A stretch of 64,000 nt of DNA from Oidiodendron maius Zn (Eukaryota > Ascomycota > Leotiomycetes > Myxotrichaceae), in the NCBI GenBank assembly GCA_000827325.1, contig KN832881.1:1014616-1078615 (forward strand), written 5' to 3'. The notes under the pieces were generated by a model. It was not told the DNA's origin, ran no database searches, and worked only from the letters and a program-made list of their open reading frames with translations. Position 1 is the first letter of the stretch. Each line of letters opens with the position of its first letter. The position numbers were made by a program, and so were the translations under genes. This document shows positions 24,039 to 36,328 of this stretch, piece after piece.

Positions 24039-25307
24039 TCTTGTTGATTGGATGCTGGCTGTTGCTACAACGTCCTCTAATGCTTCCGCTGTATATAACT
24101 AAACATCGACGAGGATGTCTCAACCTAGCTTTTTGTTGGTGATGAAAAAGAGGAAGCCCCGGATCAGCGGAGAGACTGCTGTGGTTCTATTAAATCACAG
24201 CGATGAAAAATCTGTCGTTTCAAGCACAGAGAAACAAAGTGGTGAGAGTAACATTCTATATACATACACGCACATCATGTATATATATCAAAGACGCAAG
24301 AGATCACAGAGCTAGGTGCTGACCCACTTATATCAGCTGCCTCCAGGTGATATATCTCTGACCCGACATTTAAGCGGATAAAGAGGCCAAGCTCCATACG
24401 TAAGAGGGAGGACCATGCCATGGGATGGACGTAAACGGATAGACGACGTGCTGAGGGCGCGACGGCTGAATCGGAAGATGGGAGAGGGCGGATTGCTCGT
24501 GAGGGAAAGGCGTCGACGGCCGCCGAGCAACCTGACAGAGAACCGAAGGCCAGATCCACCACTGTGGTACCCACATAATCAAAGGAACAAAATGAACGGC
24601 CAGAGATACGCGGGGTGGGAATTCTCCCGCGAATGGCGGCGACCGATTAGAGATAGGCGGCTTGCGAGGGGGATTCTGGTGAAGGCAGAGACATGAGGGC
24701 GTGGTCCTCCAGCGTGAAAGCGGTAGAGCGGACCGGAGCCTCACCCAGGGGGCAAGTCGGGCGGACAAGACGGAAGCACGCTGGTGGCGACGGCGTCAAC
24801 ATCAGGGACCTCTCAGAAGGTCTCTGGGCGTCGGCGGAGACCCGTCCAGAGACGCTGCCCCAGTAGGAGACATGGATGATCTTTGCGGCCGGGATGGATC
24901 TTCGGGCCGCCCTCGCCAGTGGGATGGCTCTGTGCATTGCGGGCTGACCAAGGCGACGGTGGGTATCAACGAAGGTAGGACGAGGCTCTTTCATCATTGT
25001 ACATTCGAGATGTGCATGTTAAGCAGATCGGTCGGGTCTGAGGAGATATATCTGCATGGACGTTGGAGATGTGCCGTGGGCGAGGGAGGGAAGGGCACCG
25101 AGATAGGCAAGGCCAAGATCTAATCTAATCTAATCGGTCGAATCTGCTGATGCTGAGAACGGGCTAAACTCCAGCCCACCTTTGGCTAGCTAGAAGGTGG
25201 GAAACAGCCAAATGGAAGGGGAAAGCCTTCCGCCATAATGAGAGAATGTGAAGTAAACCTTGCCGTGGCAGCTCTCCCATGCAAGTGATTCAACAGCTCC
25301 AGCTCGG
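24039..25307. other. Intergenic region between divergent genes
   Basis: About 1.3 kb between the GH3 gene (-) and the DUF202 gene (+). TA-rich tracts at 24253-24295 and a GTTATATAC word about 55 bp upstream of the GH3 start are candidate promoter parts. The 24.4-25.1 kb part is GC-richer with overlapping open frames on both strands that show no family signal. A small TCTAA repeat lies near 25115-25130. Confidence 0.5.
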
Positions 25308-26338
25308 ATGCCTGCAGATCTGCACGACCCGGTCGACATGCCCGAGACATCAGATCGCGATCCAGTACTACCCGCTGCAGACGCGCGCGAACGAGAGGCC
25401 ACCGAGCTGGCGGGCTTGAGACGCCAGTACAGTCGCGCCTCCTCATACAGACGACAGGGCCAGGGCACAACCTCGAGAGAGCCCGAGACCCCCTTCGGTC
25501 GCTTCGCCTACAACACCGCCCGGTTCTGGAGCCGGCAGGTCAGCGTTATTGTTCCCCACGAGGCGTGTAGAGACCACCTAGGTACGGCCCTCTCGCGTCC
25601 AATTCTTTCTGTACGGAGGACTGCCTTCCTCTTCCAGGCCACGGAAGCTGCAATCCGAAAAGCCATATCACCGGGGAGTTGAAAAATCGCACAGCTCGCT
25701 TGTGTGAAGTCATATCTCTGAGTGTGCCAAGCCTTGTCTATTTGAGTTCTCTATCGTCGATGCAGCTGCGGAGACTCGCACCGTGCGGCGTCTGCTTACT
25801 ATACTGATGTATAATATACCGTGCTTGGTCGCTAATTGCCGTTTATAGCTCTTGAACGGACGTTCCTAGGCTACCTCAGGACCTCTCTTGCACTGTCAAT
25901 GCTAGGTATTACCATTGCACAACTCTTGTACGTGTCTTCAGGATGCAACCATTCGTGAATGCATACTAACGTTTATGCAGCCGTCTTCAACATACTCCGC
26001 ACCCGAGCGCAGTGTTCGGGTTTTTCGTACTTGGGAAGCCCTTGTCATGTATCTGCCAGGGAGCTGCCATCTTTACTCTAGCAATGGGAACATTCAGGAC
26101 CTGGCGGTCGCAGAATGCCATTGTACGTGGCAAGGCAATCTCTGGAGGCTTTGAAATCGTCTCTCTTACTGCAGGAATATTCATAGTGAGTACCCCTTGC
26201 CTCGGAATTTGTCACAAAGTTGAATTCTCACTCCGACTCAAGATCTTGTTGGTACTATTTGTCCTTATGATTGCAGTAGATATAGACAAGGAAGATGTGG
26301 CCTCTCATATGACCCTACTCATAAATAGGCTGCGATAG
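25308..26338 (+). CDS. DUF202 (YidH-type) small membrane protein
   Basis: Exons 25308-25581, 25849-25927, 25981-26185, 26243-26338; 217 residues. The hallmark DUF202 block is split by intron 1: DHL-ALERTFLGYLRTSLALSMLG. A first helix follows, then a second (AAIFTLAMGTFRTW) and a third (ILLVLFVLMIAVDI). DUF202 resembles the three-helix Vtc1 domain; no activity is established for the stand-alone family. The first ~70 residues are disordered and charged. Intron 1 is 267 nt, far longer than its neighbours, though the junction residues match the family. The last intron (57 nt) has no in-frame stop, so retention would give a 236-residue variant. The start is the first ATG in frame. Confidence 0.85.
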
Positions 26339-27381
26339 TTAACCCACCCGAGAGCCAGTGGGTATTTGCCAGAGTGTCGGACGAGCGATACTGATTATGG
26401 CTCGAACCCCACGGAGTGCTGGCTATTCATTCGGTCGTTAAACTGGTCGAAATACCCTGGTTATCGATTAAAGATGACACGGGATCCCAGATCTCACCTT
26501 TCCTCCAGGACACGGAGTGGACCGTGTCTCCGACGATATTCCTAATGAAATCCTGATGATCCTGAGCAATGGAATTTAGGAACTTATATTGAAAATGCCG
26601 AAGATACCCACATAACTGAAATTGCAACCCGGAGATCCTTAACAGCACTTGAAGTGGGTTGGGACGGGTGAAGGGAACACAGGCGGGAAGAGGGGAATTC
26701 TGAACAATCCGGTGCCTTGCATGCGGCCAAATGCCAAAATGCATTAATTTACATGCCTATATAATTTAATCTACGTGTAATATGGTATCCTGTCGTTCCA
26801 ATCGATTTGTGCTGGCTTAGAGTGGAGTTTGTGCAACTGAATAGCATTCGATAAATTCCGGGAATATAAATGATAAGAGAACTTGAGCGTTATATTGATA
26901 GAGTAAAATCTAAGCACTAGAGAATCTATTAATACCAGACAGTGTACCAAGGTACCTAGAGGCCTAAATTGTCCAGGGTGAAAAGCATTAGGTGGGCTTC
27001 GATTCCTTTCAAGCTGAGAGGCATTATCAATCACGTGACACAATGAAACAATATTGCACGTGAAATATGTCATTGGGCACGGTAATGTTTTGTCGCCTCT
27101 TCGAGACATTGCGGCAACTACCGAAGACGGTACTCCACTCCCAAGCACTATGCCATCCTATGTTCCCCCTTCACACATCACCATAGCAAACTTCCAAACC
27201 TGTATCACTGAGATAGGCAATCTTAACGGAAAGTATAGTTTGCCCTTCGACGCTTGCTATTTGTCATCAAAACAAGAACTCGGAGCAAGAGGGGCCGCCC
27301 CACTTGCTCTCCGATCGTGTCGAAGATAACAATTCAAACCCCCAATCACCGCCTGTGTATGAAGTCTAAGAGCCCTTCAAC
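26339..27381 (+). other. Intergenic region and zinc transporter promoter
   Basis: About 1 kb, AT-rich at 26700-26960, with no recognisable gene. Two CACGTG sites (27032-27037 and 27057-27062) sit about 320-350 bp upstream of the zinc transporter start. Confidence 0.5.
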
Positions 27382-29124
27382 ATGGCGTGGTCAAAATCGA
27401 CGCGGATAACGGTCATGCTGGCCATCGATGCCACGTTCTTCATCCTGGAACTTGGCGTTGGAGTGGCGGTTGGTTCGCTGGCCCTGATGGCTGATGCCTT
27501 CCATATGGTGAGAAGACTAGACGTAGTTCTGCAGGAGTTGTGCTTGATATTGACTTTGAGGTAGCTGAACGACATCATATCTCTCGTTGTGGGACTGTGG
27601 GCAGTCAATGCGTCCCAAAAAGCTTCAACAGACAAGTACTCCTTCGGGGTGAGTGTTCATCATCCCGGTGTAGCTCTGCCATATTGACTAACGATGGCGT
27701 CGCAGTGGCTGCGAGCTGAAATACTAGGTGCTTTCTTCAACGCTGTATTCTTGATCGCACTTTGCCTCTCCATTGTTCTCGAAGCTATCACTCGACTCAT
27801 CGACCCACCTGTGATCACTAGTCCGAAACTTATTCTCATAGTCGGGTCCTTGGGTCTTGCTTCGAACCTCGCTGGTTTTTTTGTTTTGGGAGGCCATGGC
27901 CATTCTCATGGATCCGAAGAGCACTCTCATGACCATGACGAGACACGCGCAGCAGAGGAAGGGCATGCACATGCTGACAGAACCCACGAACATGCTATCG
28001 AGGAAGACGGGGCAGAAGAAGGAAGTGCTGGTGACGTGTTCCCGGAGGCGGTACTTGCAAATGTCAAATCAAAGACAGGCCAGCCCATGAAGCTCACGAA
28101 GTCTACTGAAGACATCTCTAGGGAAAGATCAGACTCTCTAACCAAACTCGCCAGCGGTACATCACCTCGCAGACATCCCCGATATCATATCGATGATCTC
28201 AGTATCCATCCTGCCAGCTTTAGACAAGATATAATTGCAGCAAGTAGGCCACCTCTCGATAGCATCGACAGTGAGAGTAATACAGAATCGGAGGGTGAAG
28301 TTGCTGATGGAAACGTACCCACTGAGGCCTCTCCGCTACTTAATAATTCCAGCTGGAAACCACACTATCACAGAGACCGGTCTACCACAGGGAGGCAGAG
28401 AGGCGACTCATGGCATGCTCGTCACAACCACAATAAGCCAAAAAAGCCCTCCAAGGGTGGCCACGGCCATAGCCATGGTGATATGGGCATGAATGCCATG
28501 ATTCTTCACGTTATTGGAGACGCTCTTGGCAATATCGGTGTTATTGTTGCCGCCCTCATTATTTGGCTCACCGACTGGCCTGGCAAATACTATGCAGATC
28601 CGGGTGTATCCCTCTTCATCACATTGATCATCCTCCGGTCCACTATCCCCTTAACATCGGCCACTGCCAAGATCCTTCTCCAAGCAACTCCTGATCACAT
28701 TGATGTGAAAGATATTAAAGAAGATATTGAGGACATTCCTGGTGTCGTCAGCTGCCACCATATGCACATTTGGCAACTGAGTGACACGCAGCTTGTGTCC
28801 TCAATGCATATCCAGGTGTCATTCCCAATAGGCGAAGCCAATGGAGCAAGATATATGGAGTTGGCTCGGGCAGCAAGAAAGTGTTTGCATGCATATGGAA
28901 TCCACAGCGCAACTATACAGCCAGAATTCTGCCTTGATAGGGACCATAACCATTCTCCGAAACCTGCGGTGGGTCTCGATGGCATAGCGGGACGATCAGT
29001 CCTACGCCCGGTTGACTCGTGTCTATTGGAGTGTGTGGATGACTGTGAGGGAAAGGCATGCTGTTCCCCGCAATCTGCTTCTTCTCAGCACGGCCATTCG
29101 GATGACAACGACCACGTTCATTAG
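27382..29124 (+). CDS. CDF-family zinc transporter, Zrc1/Cot1 type (vacuolar)
   Basis: Three exons: 27382-27507, 27565-27648, 27706-29124; 542 residues. It is a cation diffusion facilitator that moves Zn2+ (possibly Co2+ or Cd2+) into the vacuole by proton exchange. The start KSTRITVMLAIDATFF is typical. The two metal-site motifs are HxxxD in helix 2 (FHMLNDIISL, created by splicing of exons 1 and 2) and HVIGDALGN in helix 5. The loop between helices 4 and 5 is long and disordered, with His-rich clusters at both ends (GHGHSHGSEEHSHDHDE and GGHGHSHG), the usual Zrc1 zinc sensor or buffer. The cytoplasmic C-terminal domain has CHHMHIWQLSD. The tail adds Cys and His groups (CLLECVDDCEGKACC), a possible extra metal-binding element. 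Confidence 0.95.
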
Positions 29125-29546
29125 ACTCATTTCGGCATGCAGGATATTGGCAAGGTGTGCTAATTATAGAGTTAATATACAACAAATTTGAGACGGCGTT
29201 GGATGGACCTTAGAGCGAACCTATTTCGCATGGATTGTGTGTCGCTCGGAATTTGAGCGGAGCGTAAAGCACTACCTGTACGATGAAGTTTGCAGAGCAA
29301 ATAAAGTATTATTAATCGCATGATATTTGTACTCCTCAGCAATATGACCAGACGTGGAGCTATGTAAGTACATAACCAGTTCCCGAAGCCATAAAGTATG
29401 AAGTGGGCATTCACATGTCCCCGTGGCAGACATGGCCCGGCTCATGCGTAACGTCGTGTATTCATTACAGCATAGTTTAATACGTCTTTTTAAGCAGCTT
29501 CATAAAAAGAAGCAGCTAACATAACTTCTGGCGAGCAATATGCCAT
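29125..29546. other. Intergenic region between convergent genes
   Basis: About 0.4 kb of AT-rich sequence between the zinc transporter (+) and the Gly-rich gene (-); 3' UTRs only as far as I can see. Confidence 0.6.
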
Positions 29547-30476
29547 CTACATAAATTTGGACGCAAGTCCCATCAGACCAGACATACCACCACTACCGCC
29601 ACTACCGCCCTGCGATTTCATGTACCTATAAAAAAGATCAGCCATAACCCTGACTAACACTGAGGCTACTCACATCTGGAGAGCGGACTCTGCGGCATGC
29701 TGGATCACGTTCTCCTTGCTTGCCCCAGCGGCGACATTGCCAGAAGCGGACTGCTGGTCGAAGAGTTTGCTAGCTTGCCCCATGGCCATGCCGATGAAGG
29801 CGTTCTGGCTGTTTCCCTCGTGGGTGTTCCCGCTCTGGCCGCCAGTGAACATCTTCAGCGCTTGCATAGCTGCTGCAGATCCCATGGCGCCGGTGCTTGC
29901 TTCACCACCACCTCCGCCACCACCGAAGAATTGCTGGTGGGATTGGACGGCGTCTAGCAGAGTTAGGTAATAAACCACGAGAAGGAGAAACATAGCATAC
30001 GTTGCTCGTCAATTTGCTGGTTTCCAATGTTTTGCTGGTTCTGGCCGAGTCTGCCTAGGACATTGGAGAAGATGGAGGAATCTGCAGAGTCTCCTCCATG
30101 TTGCTCAGCGTGTGACATCGCGCCGCCAAAATCACCGCTTCCTCCATAGCCACCACCGCCACCATAGCTTGTAACATTAGCACGTATATCCACGAATACA
30201 AACTCCGGGAGTGTCCAACCTGCCTCCCTGAGGGGCATTTCCTCCCCCGAACCCACCATGGCCACCATGGTGTTGCCCCTCACCACGGCGCTCCTCCCCT
30301 CCGCCATAGCCTCCCTCCTGGCGGCCATATTCGCCTTGTCCGCCTCCCCCATATGCCTGCTGTTCTCCGTATCCCTGCTGCCTACCATATCCGCCTTGAT
30401 CACCGCCATATCCGCCCTGGTCACCACCATATCCGCCCTGCTGACCATATTCGCCTTCTCTGCCGTAACCAGACAT
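29547..30476 (-). CDS. Gly/Tyr/Gln-rich protein, DUF7721 / beta-flanking protein-like
   Basis: Four exons: 30476-30220, 30167-30001, 29953-29674, 29625-29547; 260 residues. The first ~110 residues are low complexity with tandem GGYGGDQ and GGYGRQQ units, a composition seen in phase-separating or prion-like proteins. The C-terminal half is a conserved helical region: HAEQHGGDSADSSIF, NQQNIGNQQIDEQHAVQSHQ, AAAMQALKMF, NAFIGMAMGQASKLFDQQ, AAESALQMYMKSQGG. From memory this pattern matches fungal proteins annotated as beta-flanking or DUF7721; their function is not known to me. The first intron uses a GTTGGA donor, supported by a GCTAAT branch and correct phase. There is no signal peptide or membrane segment. 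Confidence 0.85.
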
Positions 30477-31021
30477 GATAACTGTAACGAGGGGTTAGCG
30501 GGGTCAGGAGCATGGGGTTTTGACGGGGCAAAAATAGAGACACTTGAATGATGCTATGATTAAAAAGGGTGGAATATACGTACTTGATGGTACTAGAAGC
30601 GTTACTCTTGGAGAATTTGAATGAAAATATGGAGAATGAGCTGGATTGAAGCTTGCCAGAGTTGTGGTGAAAGCAGGTCTGTGGTGGGGTTGTCCGAGTT
30701 ACGTACCACCTGGCTGGGCACGGCCCACTTATTTTATTAATCAGGCTCTATATTATGATGAGCGGACACCTACAGAACCCTATGAAACTTGTTAAGAGGG
30801 TATAAGCCCACAGTTTACTTCTGTATCGACCAACAAGACGTCATAGCATCTCTTGGCATTTAAATGTGATACTTATATGCACATCCGCAAGATTTTTCTA
30901 CAAACTTCAACCTTCGTTTATCCGTTGCGCCGCGGCAGGTGCTGTACTAGACAATAAATCTGGGGCTGGTCCTTACCCTCATATCTAAAACGATGGTGCG
31001 AGGGCCTCATTGCGCCTTGTT
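30477..31021. other. Intergenic region, promoter of the Gly-rich gene
   Basis: About 0.5 kb. Both flanking genes are on the minus strand, so it holds the Gly-rich gene's promoter and the regulator's 3' UTR. Nothing else was seen. Confidence 0.55.
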
Positions 31022-33373
31022 CTAAAACTGTATATGGTTCATCGGCGGCAGCATGAATGGCACTTCACAATCGTTGAGAAGGGCGTCCCACGTTTGCCAG
31101 TTTACAGCCATGTCGTCCATTATTGGCGTTGTCAAATCATGCGACATCGATGTATGGAATTTGTTGTCCGGCTGCGATTGCTGACTCGTTATGTTCGGCA
31201 TAACTAAGGTATCTGCTGGCAGCAGGCACGTCATGGGACTCCTCAGATTCAATTGAGAGGCGTCACTATGTCTCGCATTTGCCTTTGCTTCTTCGGCCTC
31301 CCTTTGTTCCTGGAGTTGCAGAATGAATAGCGGTGTATCTAACCACGACGAGCCTTGTGGGTTTTCTGTCTGTGCTTTATGGCGAGATTGCCACGCTTTC
31401 AAGCAGATACCGGCTATGGCGATATGAAGGGGTCTCTTTTGGTCAGAAATGAAATTTGGGTGATTCTTAAAAACGGCTTCAATCTGTGCCCAAGCATCGT
31501 CCTTACTCCCGCCAATTGGTTTGGCAATGAGCTCCCCAAGCACGTAAATAAGTGCGTGCCATTGAAAGTTGACATCTATGTGCCAATTAAACTTTTGAAG
31601 TGAACGATAAGAATGGGCTTTGTTATCCGCTTCTATCAGGCTCATACATGTTGTCCATAAAAATTGGCGTTCGCTGTCGGGGACAAGCCTTTCGTGTGAG
31701 TAACGACGAGGATAATGTGTTTTGATTTGCATACTCTTGCACATTATAATTGTACGTCCCATGATTGAAGCCATTGTATGTAGAGGATTTGACGGATCAC
31801 AATACTTTAGAAATTTTTCTTTCAAGTTGGATTCAATTTCGTGAATGAGCACATCCTTTTCGAGTTCAGTGGCAGTATCAACCAAACGTTGCACACCTCC
31901 GGTAAAGTCTTGTTCGGAAGTACCCTTTTCGATCAGCTTTGTTTTCCAAAACGTGCAAACCTCATATCGAATCAAACATGCTATCATCTCTGTAGCACCT
32001 GTCTTTTCAACAGCCGGCTCTTTCATATCTGGCCAAATATCTATATCATTGATATTTGAAGGCGGTTTCGTGCTCCAGCATCTGGCTTCGCCCAGGGCAC
32101 CAACTCCGCTGAGTTCAGCAGCATTAAAGTCGAGCAGGCAAATTTGCCACCATAGACGACGCCGCATTTCTGTTTCAAATGGGGGCAGACCTAGAACAGT
32201 ACCATCAAGGTGCACACCCATTCCTTGAGCTACACGAGTAGCCACACCTGAAAGGTTCCACAGGGTTTGAGAATCTAGATTTTGGCGTAGAGTCAACTGA
32301 GTTTAATTAGCTACAATTAATCCGAGGCTAATTGTCCTACTCACGAGATAGATAACGAGAGCTTGCAAAACAATAATATCAGAAGTTCCCATAAATCGTG
32401 CCCTGGACAAGGATCGACGAGCACCTAGATTGTATCTGAACTGTAGGATTGAGCGAGACTCGCCAAAGGTTGCTTGGCATTCGCCATCACGCATCGAGAG
32501 AACCGCGGCGCCATAAATGGCAAACATCAAAGCTTCAAGCCCCCGGGGTATTTGCTCAACATCTGCAATGGATTCTATGGAGTGTTGCAAGGTGGGTTGA
32601 TGGATAATTTTTATTAATGGATTCACGTTAGTGAGGAATATCTGCCACAGCTTAAGTATTTGGCTAGGACTTGGATGTAGGGTGTATGTGTGATTGGGTG
32701 TGGAGTTTATGTCGAGAACGAAATCAGTATTGCTGTTGGTAGGCGTATTCACATCTTCTTCACTATCACTATCGGGAATGATATCTTTACTGTGACGTGA
32801 CTAAATTGTGGTTAGACAAGTAACGGCGGGAAACGGAGGTGCAGACCTCTTCGCTGACAGTAGTCCATAATTTACTATGCATCGTTAACAATAAGACTAT
32901 AAGCGGACAGCAAGAATATACTTTTCAATGAAACGAGTCCTCCCATGGTCAATGATCAATTTGCCTTCTGGAAAGCATGTGGATGAGCTGTGAAAGGCAG
33001 GATCTTGAGGCGTGCGATTGATTGAAGCAGGGTTCGGGTAAGGGGCGTTCGGGATGGAGCCGTTGGCATCTTGAGGTGGTGATAGGGTTGTGGCGGCTTT
33101 GACAGCGATAGGAGATTGAGAAGAATTAAATTCAATGCCATTTTCGTGAAGTAGATCTTCGTAGTATTTCAGACGAGCTAGAACAGCCTCATCTGTAGTT
33201 CTGGGATGTCGTCGGCGTGGAGGCGCTGGTGTCCTGAAGATGCATTCGACATTCGTACGAAGACAGCCTGAACATGGATAATGCTTATCGCATTTGACCT
33301 TGCGCTTGAAACAATGAACACAGGAATAAATCTTAGGCAACTTAGTGGGTGGATTGCTTGACCTGTTCTCCAT
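31022..33373 (-). CDS. Zn2Cys6 fungal transcription factor
   Basis: Four exons: 33373-32922, 32874-32847, 32800-32345, 32296-31022; 736 residues. The binuclear cluster is complete: Cys18, 21, 28, 34, 37 and 44 (C-x2-C-x6-C-x5-C-x2-C-x6-C), followed by a basic linker and a short coiled-coil-like LARLKYYEDLL. The middle-homology region (Fungal_trans, PF04082) is visible in IYGAAVLSMRD, LVIYL-LTLRQN, LWNLSGVATRVAQGMGVHLDG and EMRRRLWWQICLLD. Exon 2 is only 28 nt, and its splice junctions keep the phase. Such proteins bind CGG-containing sites in the nucleus. The gene is divergent from an MFS pump with 665 bp between starts, so control of that pump is a reasonable inference. The target ligand or pathway is unknown. 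Confidence 0.93.
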
Positions 33374-34038
33374 GCTGGGTTCACGCCATCGCCAGCTCTG
33401 TAGCGGTTGAAGCCGAAAGTTTATGAGCTCTGGAAGAGCTTTTCAAACGATACTAATTGTATACTTATTGAACGTCAGCTAAATATTTCTTGGACAATAA
33501 GAACGAAAACAAGCAGAAATCCTACTTCTGTGCTAGAAACTTGACGTTCTTGGTGGAGCTTCCTTGCCTGGATCCCAAAGATATGATTCGCTCGGACTTT
33601 CTGACACTTCGGCCCCGAGTCGTCTCCACGAACTAGTATTGGATCACACTTCCACTGCATCTTCTCACCTTCATGCTTCGGACCCTTCTGAGCTCGAGGT
33701 CCGTTTTCTCTCTCACTTAGTCTCGTTTAATTTCACTGTTGTTGTCAGCACAGGCACCTAGACCTATAGAAGTAAGTTTCTTATCTCTCATTTTACTCAA
33801 TCTCTGTATACCGCGTTCTTTTGAAACGGGACAAGTCTTCTCGGACATTCGAGAATCCGAAATTGCTGTCAATGTGAGCTCCGAGGACATGCAAAGTGTC
33901 CCAGTATATAAGATGTGCTCTACCAATTTCATGGCTAAATAATGCCTGAAATATTCCTCTCTTTACAAGAATCAAATGATCAATCTTGTAAATTACATTT
34001 GACCATTCCTCAAATCTGATCGTCGCCGGGACAAAACA
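33374..34038. promoter_or_regulatory. Divergent intergenic region between regulator and MFS pump
   Basis: 665 bp between the start codons of the Zn2Cys6 gene (-) and the DHA14-type pump (+); it must hold both promoters and leaders. I did not find a convincing inverted CGG pair by eye. Confidence 0.5.
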
Positions 34039-35866
34039 ATGTCTTCCGACCTCACCTCTCAAGACCAGACGAAAATGGCATCCAACTCGACAGCCTCTCA
34101 TAATGCACAAATATTGCCTACGAACTCATCTTCCTCGATAATGGATATGAAAGAGAGACATATCCAAGAAGAGCAGCCATCTCCAACAAACCTTGCGCCA
34201 GTTCCATCACAACAGCCTCAAACTCAGGACCAACCTCAAGACATAGAATACCCTCCTGCGAAGAAAGCGTTTGCAATCATGATGGCCGTCATGCTAGCTG
34301 CCTTCCTTGTCTCACTCGATAGAACCATTGTGGCCACAGCAATCCCTGTCATAACTAATCATTTCAATTCCCTCGACGATGTTGGTTGGTATGCCTCAGC
34401 CTACCTCCTAACCATGAGTTCCCTTCAAATGGCTATGGGGAGGGTTTACACCTTTTTCGATATTAAATTGGTCTTCCTTTCATGTATTGGCCTTTTCGAA
34501 CTCGGCTCTATAGTATGCGGTACAGCTCCAAGTTCTACGGCACTGATTATAGGACGAGCAATTGCAGGTATGGGTGCAACGGGCCTCTTCTCTGGTGCGA
34601 TCACAATTATGGTCCACGTCCTACCGCTTGCAAAACGTCCTGCATACATGGGGTGGTTTGGTTCCATTTTTGGGATCGCGAGTGTGGCCGGACCACTCCT
34701 CGGAGGGGCCTTTACCTCCAATCTCACCTGGAGATGGTGTTTCTTTATTAACTTGCCTATTGGCGGCATCGCCATGGTCATCATCATCGTTATTCTCAAG
34801 CTACCAGCAAGGCAGATTGAGGCACTTTCCTGGAGAGAAAAGCTATTACGCCTTGATCCTTTGGGCAATTTATTCTTCATCCCTTCCATCATATGCCTCC
34901 TACTTGCCCTTGAATGGGGTGGAACAACTTATGTAAGGCAGTAATATCCTTTTCTTCACATCAGAGCTAATTATGCGGCAGCCGTGGTCAGAATGGAGAA
35001 TCATATTACTTCTTGTATTATTCGTGGTGCTTCTCATCGTGTTCATCATCATCGAGACCGTCATGCCAAAAACAGCCACTATACCATTGCACATCATCAA
35101 AAACCGGTCTGTATTAGCCGCCGTGTGGTATACCTTCGTTACAGGTGCCAGTCTGATAATTCTTGTTTACTTCATACCTATCTGGTTCCAGGCCATCAAG
35201 GGTGTCAGCCCAGTCAAATCAGGCATTATGAATATCCCTCTCGTTCTTGGCCTAGTAGTCGCCTCGCTAGCTGCAGGCTTCCTTACCAAGAAGATCGGCT
35301 ACTATGCACCCTGGATGCTTCTTGGAGCAGTTATCATGCCCATTGGTGCTGGCCTCATTTCGACTTTTACCATCTACACAGGACACTCCAGATGGATAGG
35401 ATATCAGGTTCTGTATGGCTTTGGTTTGGGTTTAGGCATGCAACAGAGCAGTATTGCTGTTCAATCGGTTCTCAAACGTCGTGACGTACCGACTGGTGCA
35501 AGTTTGGTATTCTTCTTTCAAGGCATGGGTGGTTCCTTGTTCTCAAGCATCGGAAATAATATCTTTGACAATAAACTTAAGCAGGGATTGCAAAAAATCC
35601 CAGGCCTCAACGCAGGGATTATCACTAACATCGGTGCCACAAATCTCAGACAAGTGGTCTCTTCGCAGCAACTACCCAGCGTTTTAGTTGCATATAATGC
35701 CGCTTTGGTGCAAGCATTTTACGTTGCGGCTGGAGTAGCTGCGATGGCTATCATTGGTGCTGCAACTGTAGAATGGAAGAGCATAAAAGCTAGTGGGAAA
35801 CAAGAAGCTACTAACTCCAAGCCGGCTAAAGCTGTTGAAGAAAATAAAGGTGCGGAGGTAGTATAG
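34039..35866 (+). CDS. MFS efflux transporter, DHA14 (14-spanner) family
   Basis: Two exons: 34039-34932 and 34982-35866 (intron 49 nt); 592 residues. It is a drug:H+ antiporter-2 type MFS protein of the plasma membrane. A hydrophilic N-terminus of about 75 residues precedes helix 1. Motifs visible: LDRTIVATAIPVI in helix 1 (family motif D1), a modified motif A (MAMGRVYTFFDIK), motif B-like IIGRAIAGMGATG and motif C in GSIFGIASVAGPLLGGAFT, the antiporter signature. The WRWCFFINLPIGG block is typical of fungal toxin and drug pumps. Its neighbour is a divergent Zn2Cys6 regulator, suggesting an inducible export unit; the substrate is unknown. Methionines at codons 13, 35 and 37 could also start the protein without losing a helix. 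Confidence 0.93.
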
Positions 35867-36328
35867 ATCTGCCGGAATACCGTTAAAGAGGTAGACTTGT
35901 TAGACTTGTTTTTTAATACGTACGATTAAAAGGGGCCTTTGTTTATTCTGAAACCGCCGCTCAATTACTAAAGGAAACGTTATTTGACTTGTAGGAATTA
36001 TTATGTACTTGAAATCACTACTCTTTAATTTTAAATACCTTACCAATAAGTACTAACTAAAAGTAGTATTATACATGTTATGGCCTCTTAAACCTTTTGT
36101 TTAATAAGAGTTGAGTAGTTACTGGGCTTTGTAAAGATTCTTCAGTGGAGCGATTGATTTAGGAGATATCGGTTCAAGGAGGGCAGCATATTCAACACGT
36201 GAAACCTGCTCAACTCTTATACCTGGAAAAGGCGTTCTAATTTAGAAAATGGATCTATTCAAGGCACAAGGCGATGGTAAAGTACGGCCCAATAGAAGCT
36301 CTCTTTGACCTTTATATCATATTTCACT
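35867..36328. other. Intergenic region between convergent genes
   Basis: About 0.46 kb, AT-rich, between the MFS pump (+) and Pfa4 (-). No coding or repeat signal seen. Confidence 0.6.

Noticed and set aside
26339-27381. AT-rich region as a repeat-induced-point-mutated transposon relic
   Set aside because: No terminal repeats, duplicated flanks or transposase remnant visible; a RIP index would be needed and cannot be computed here.
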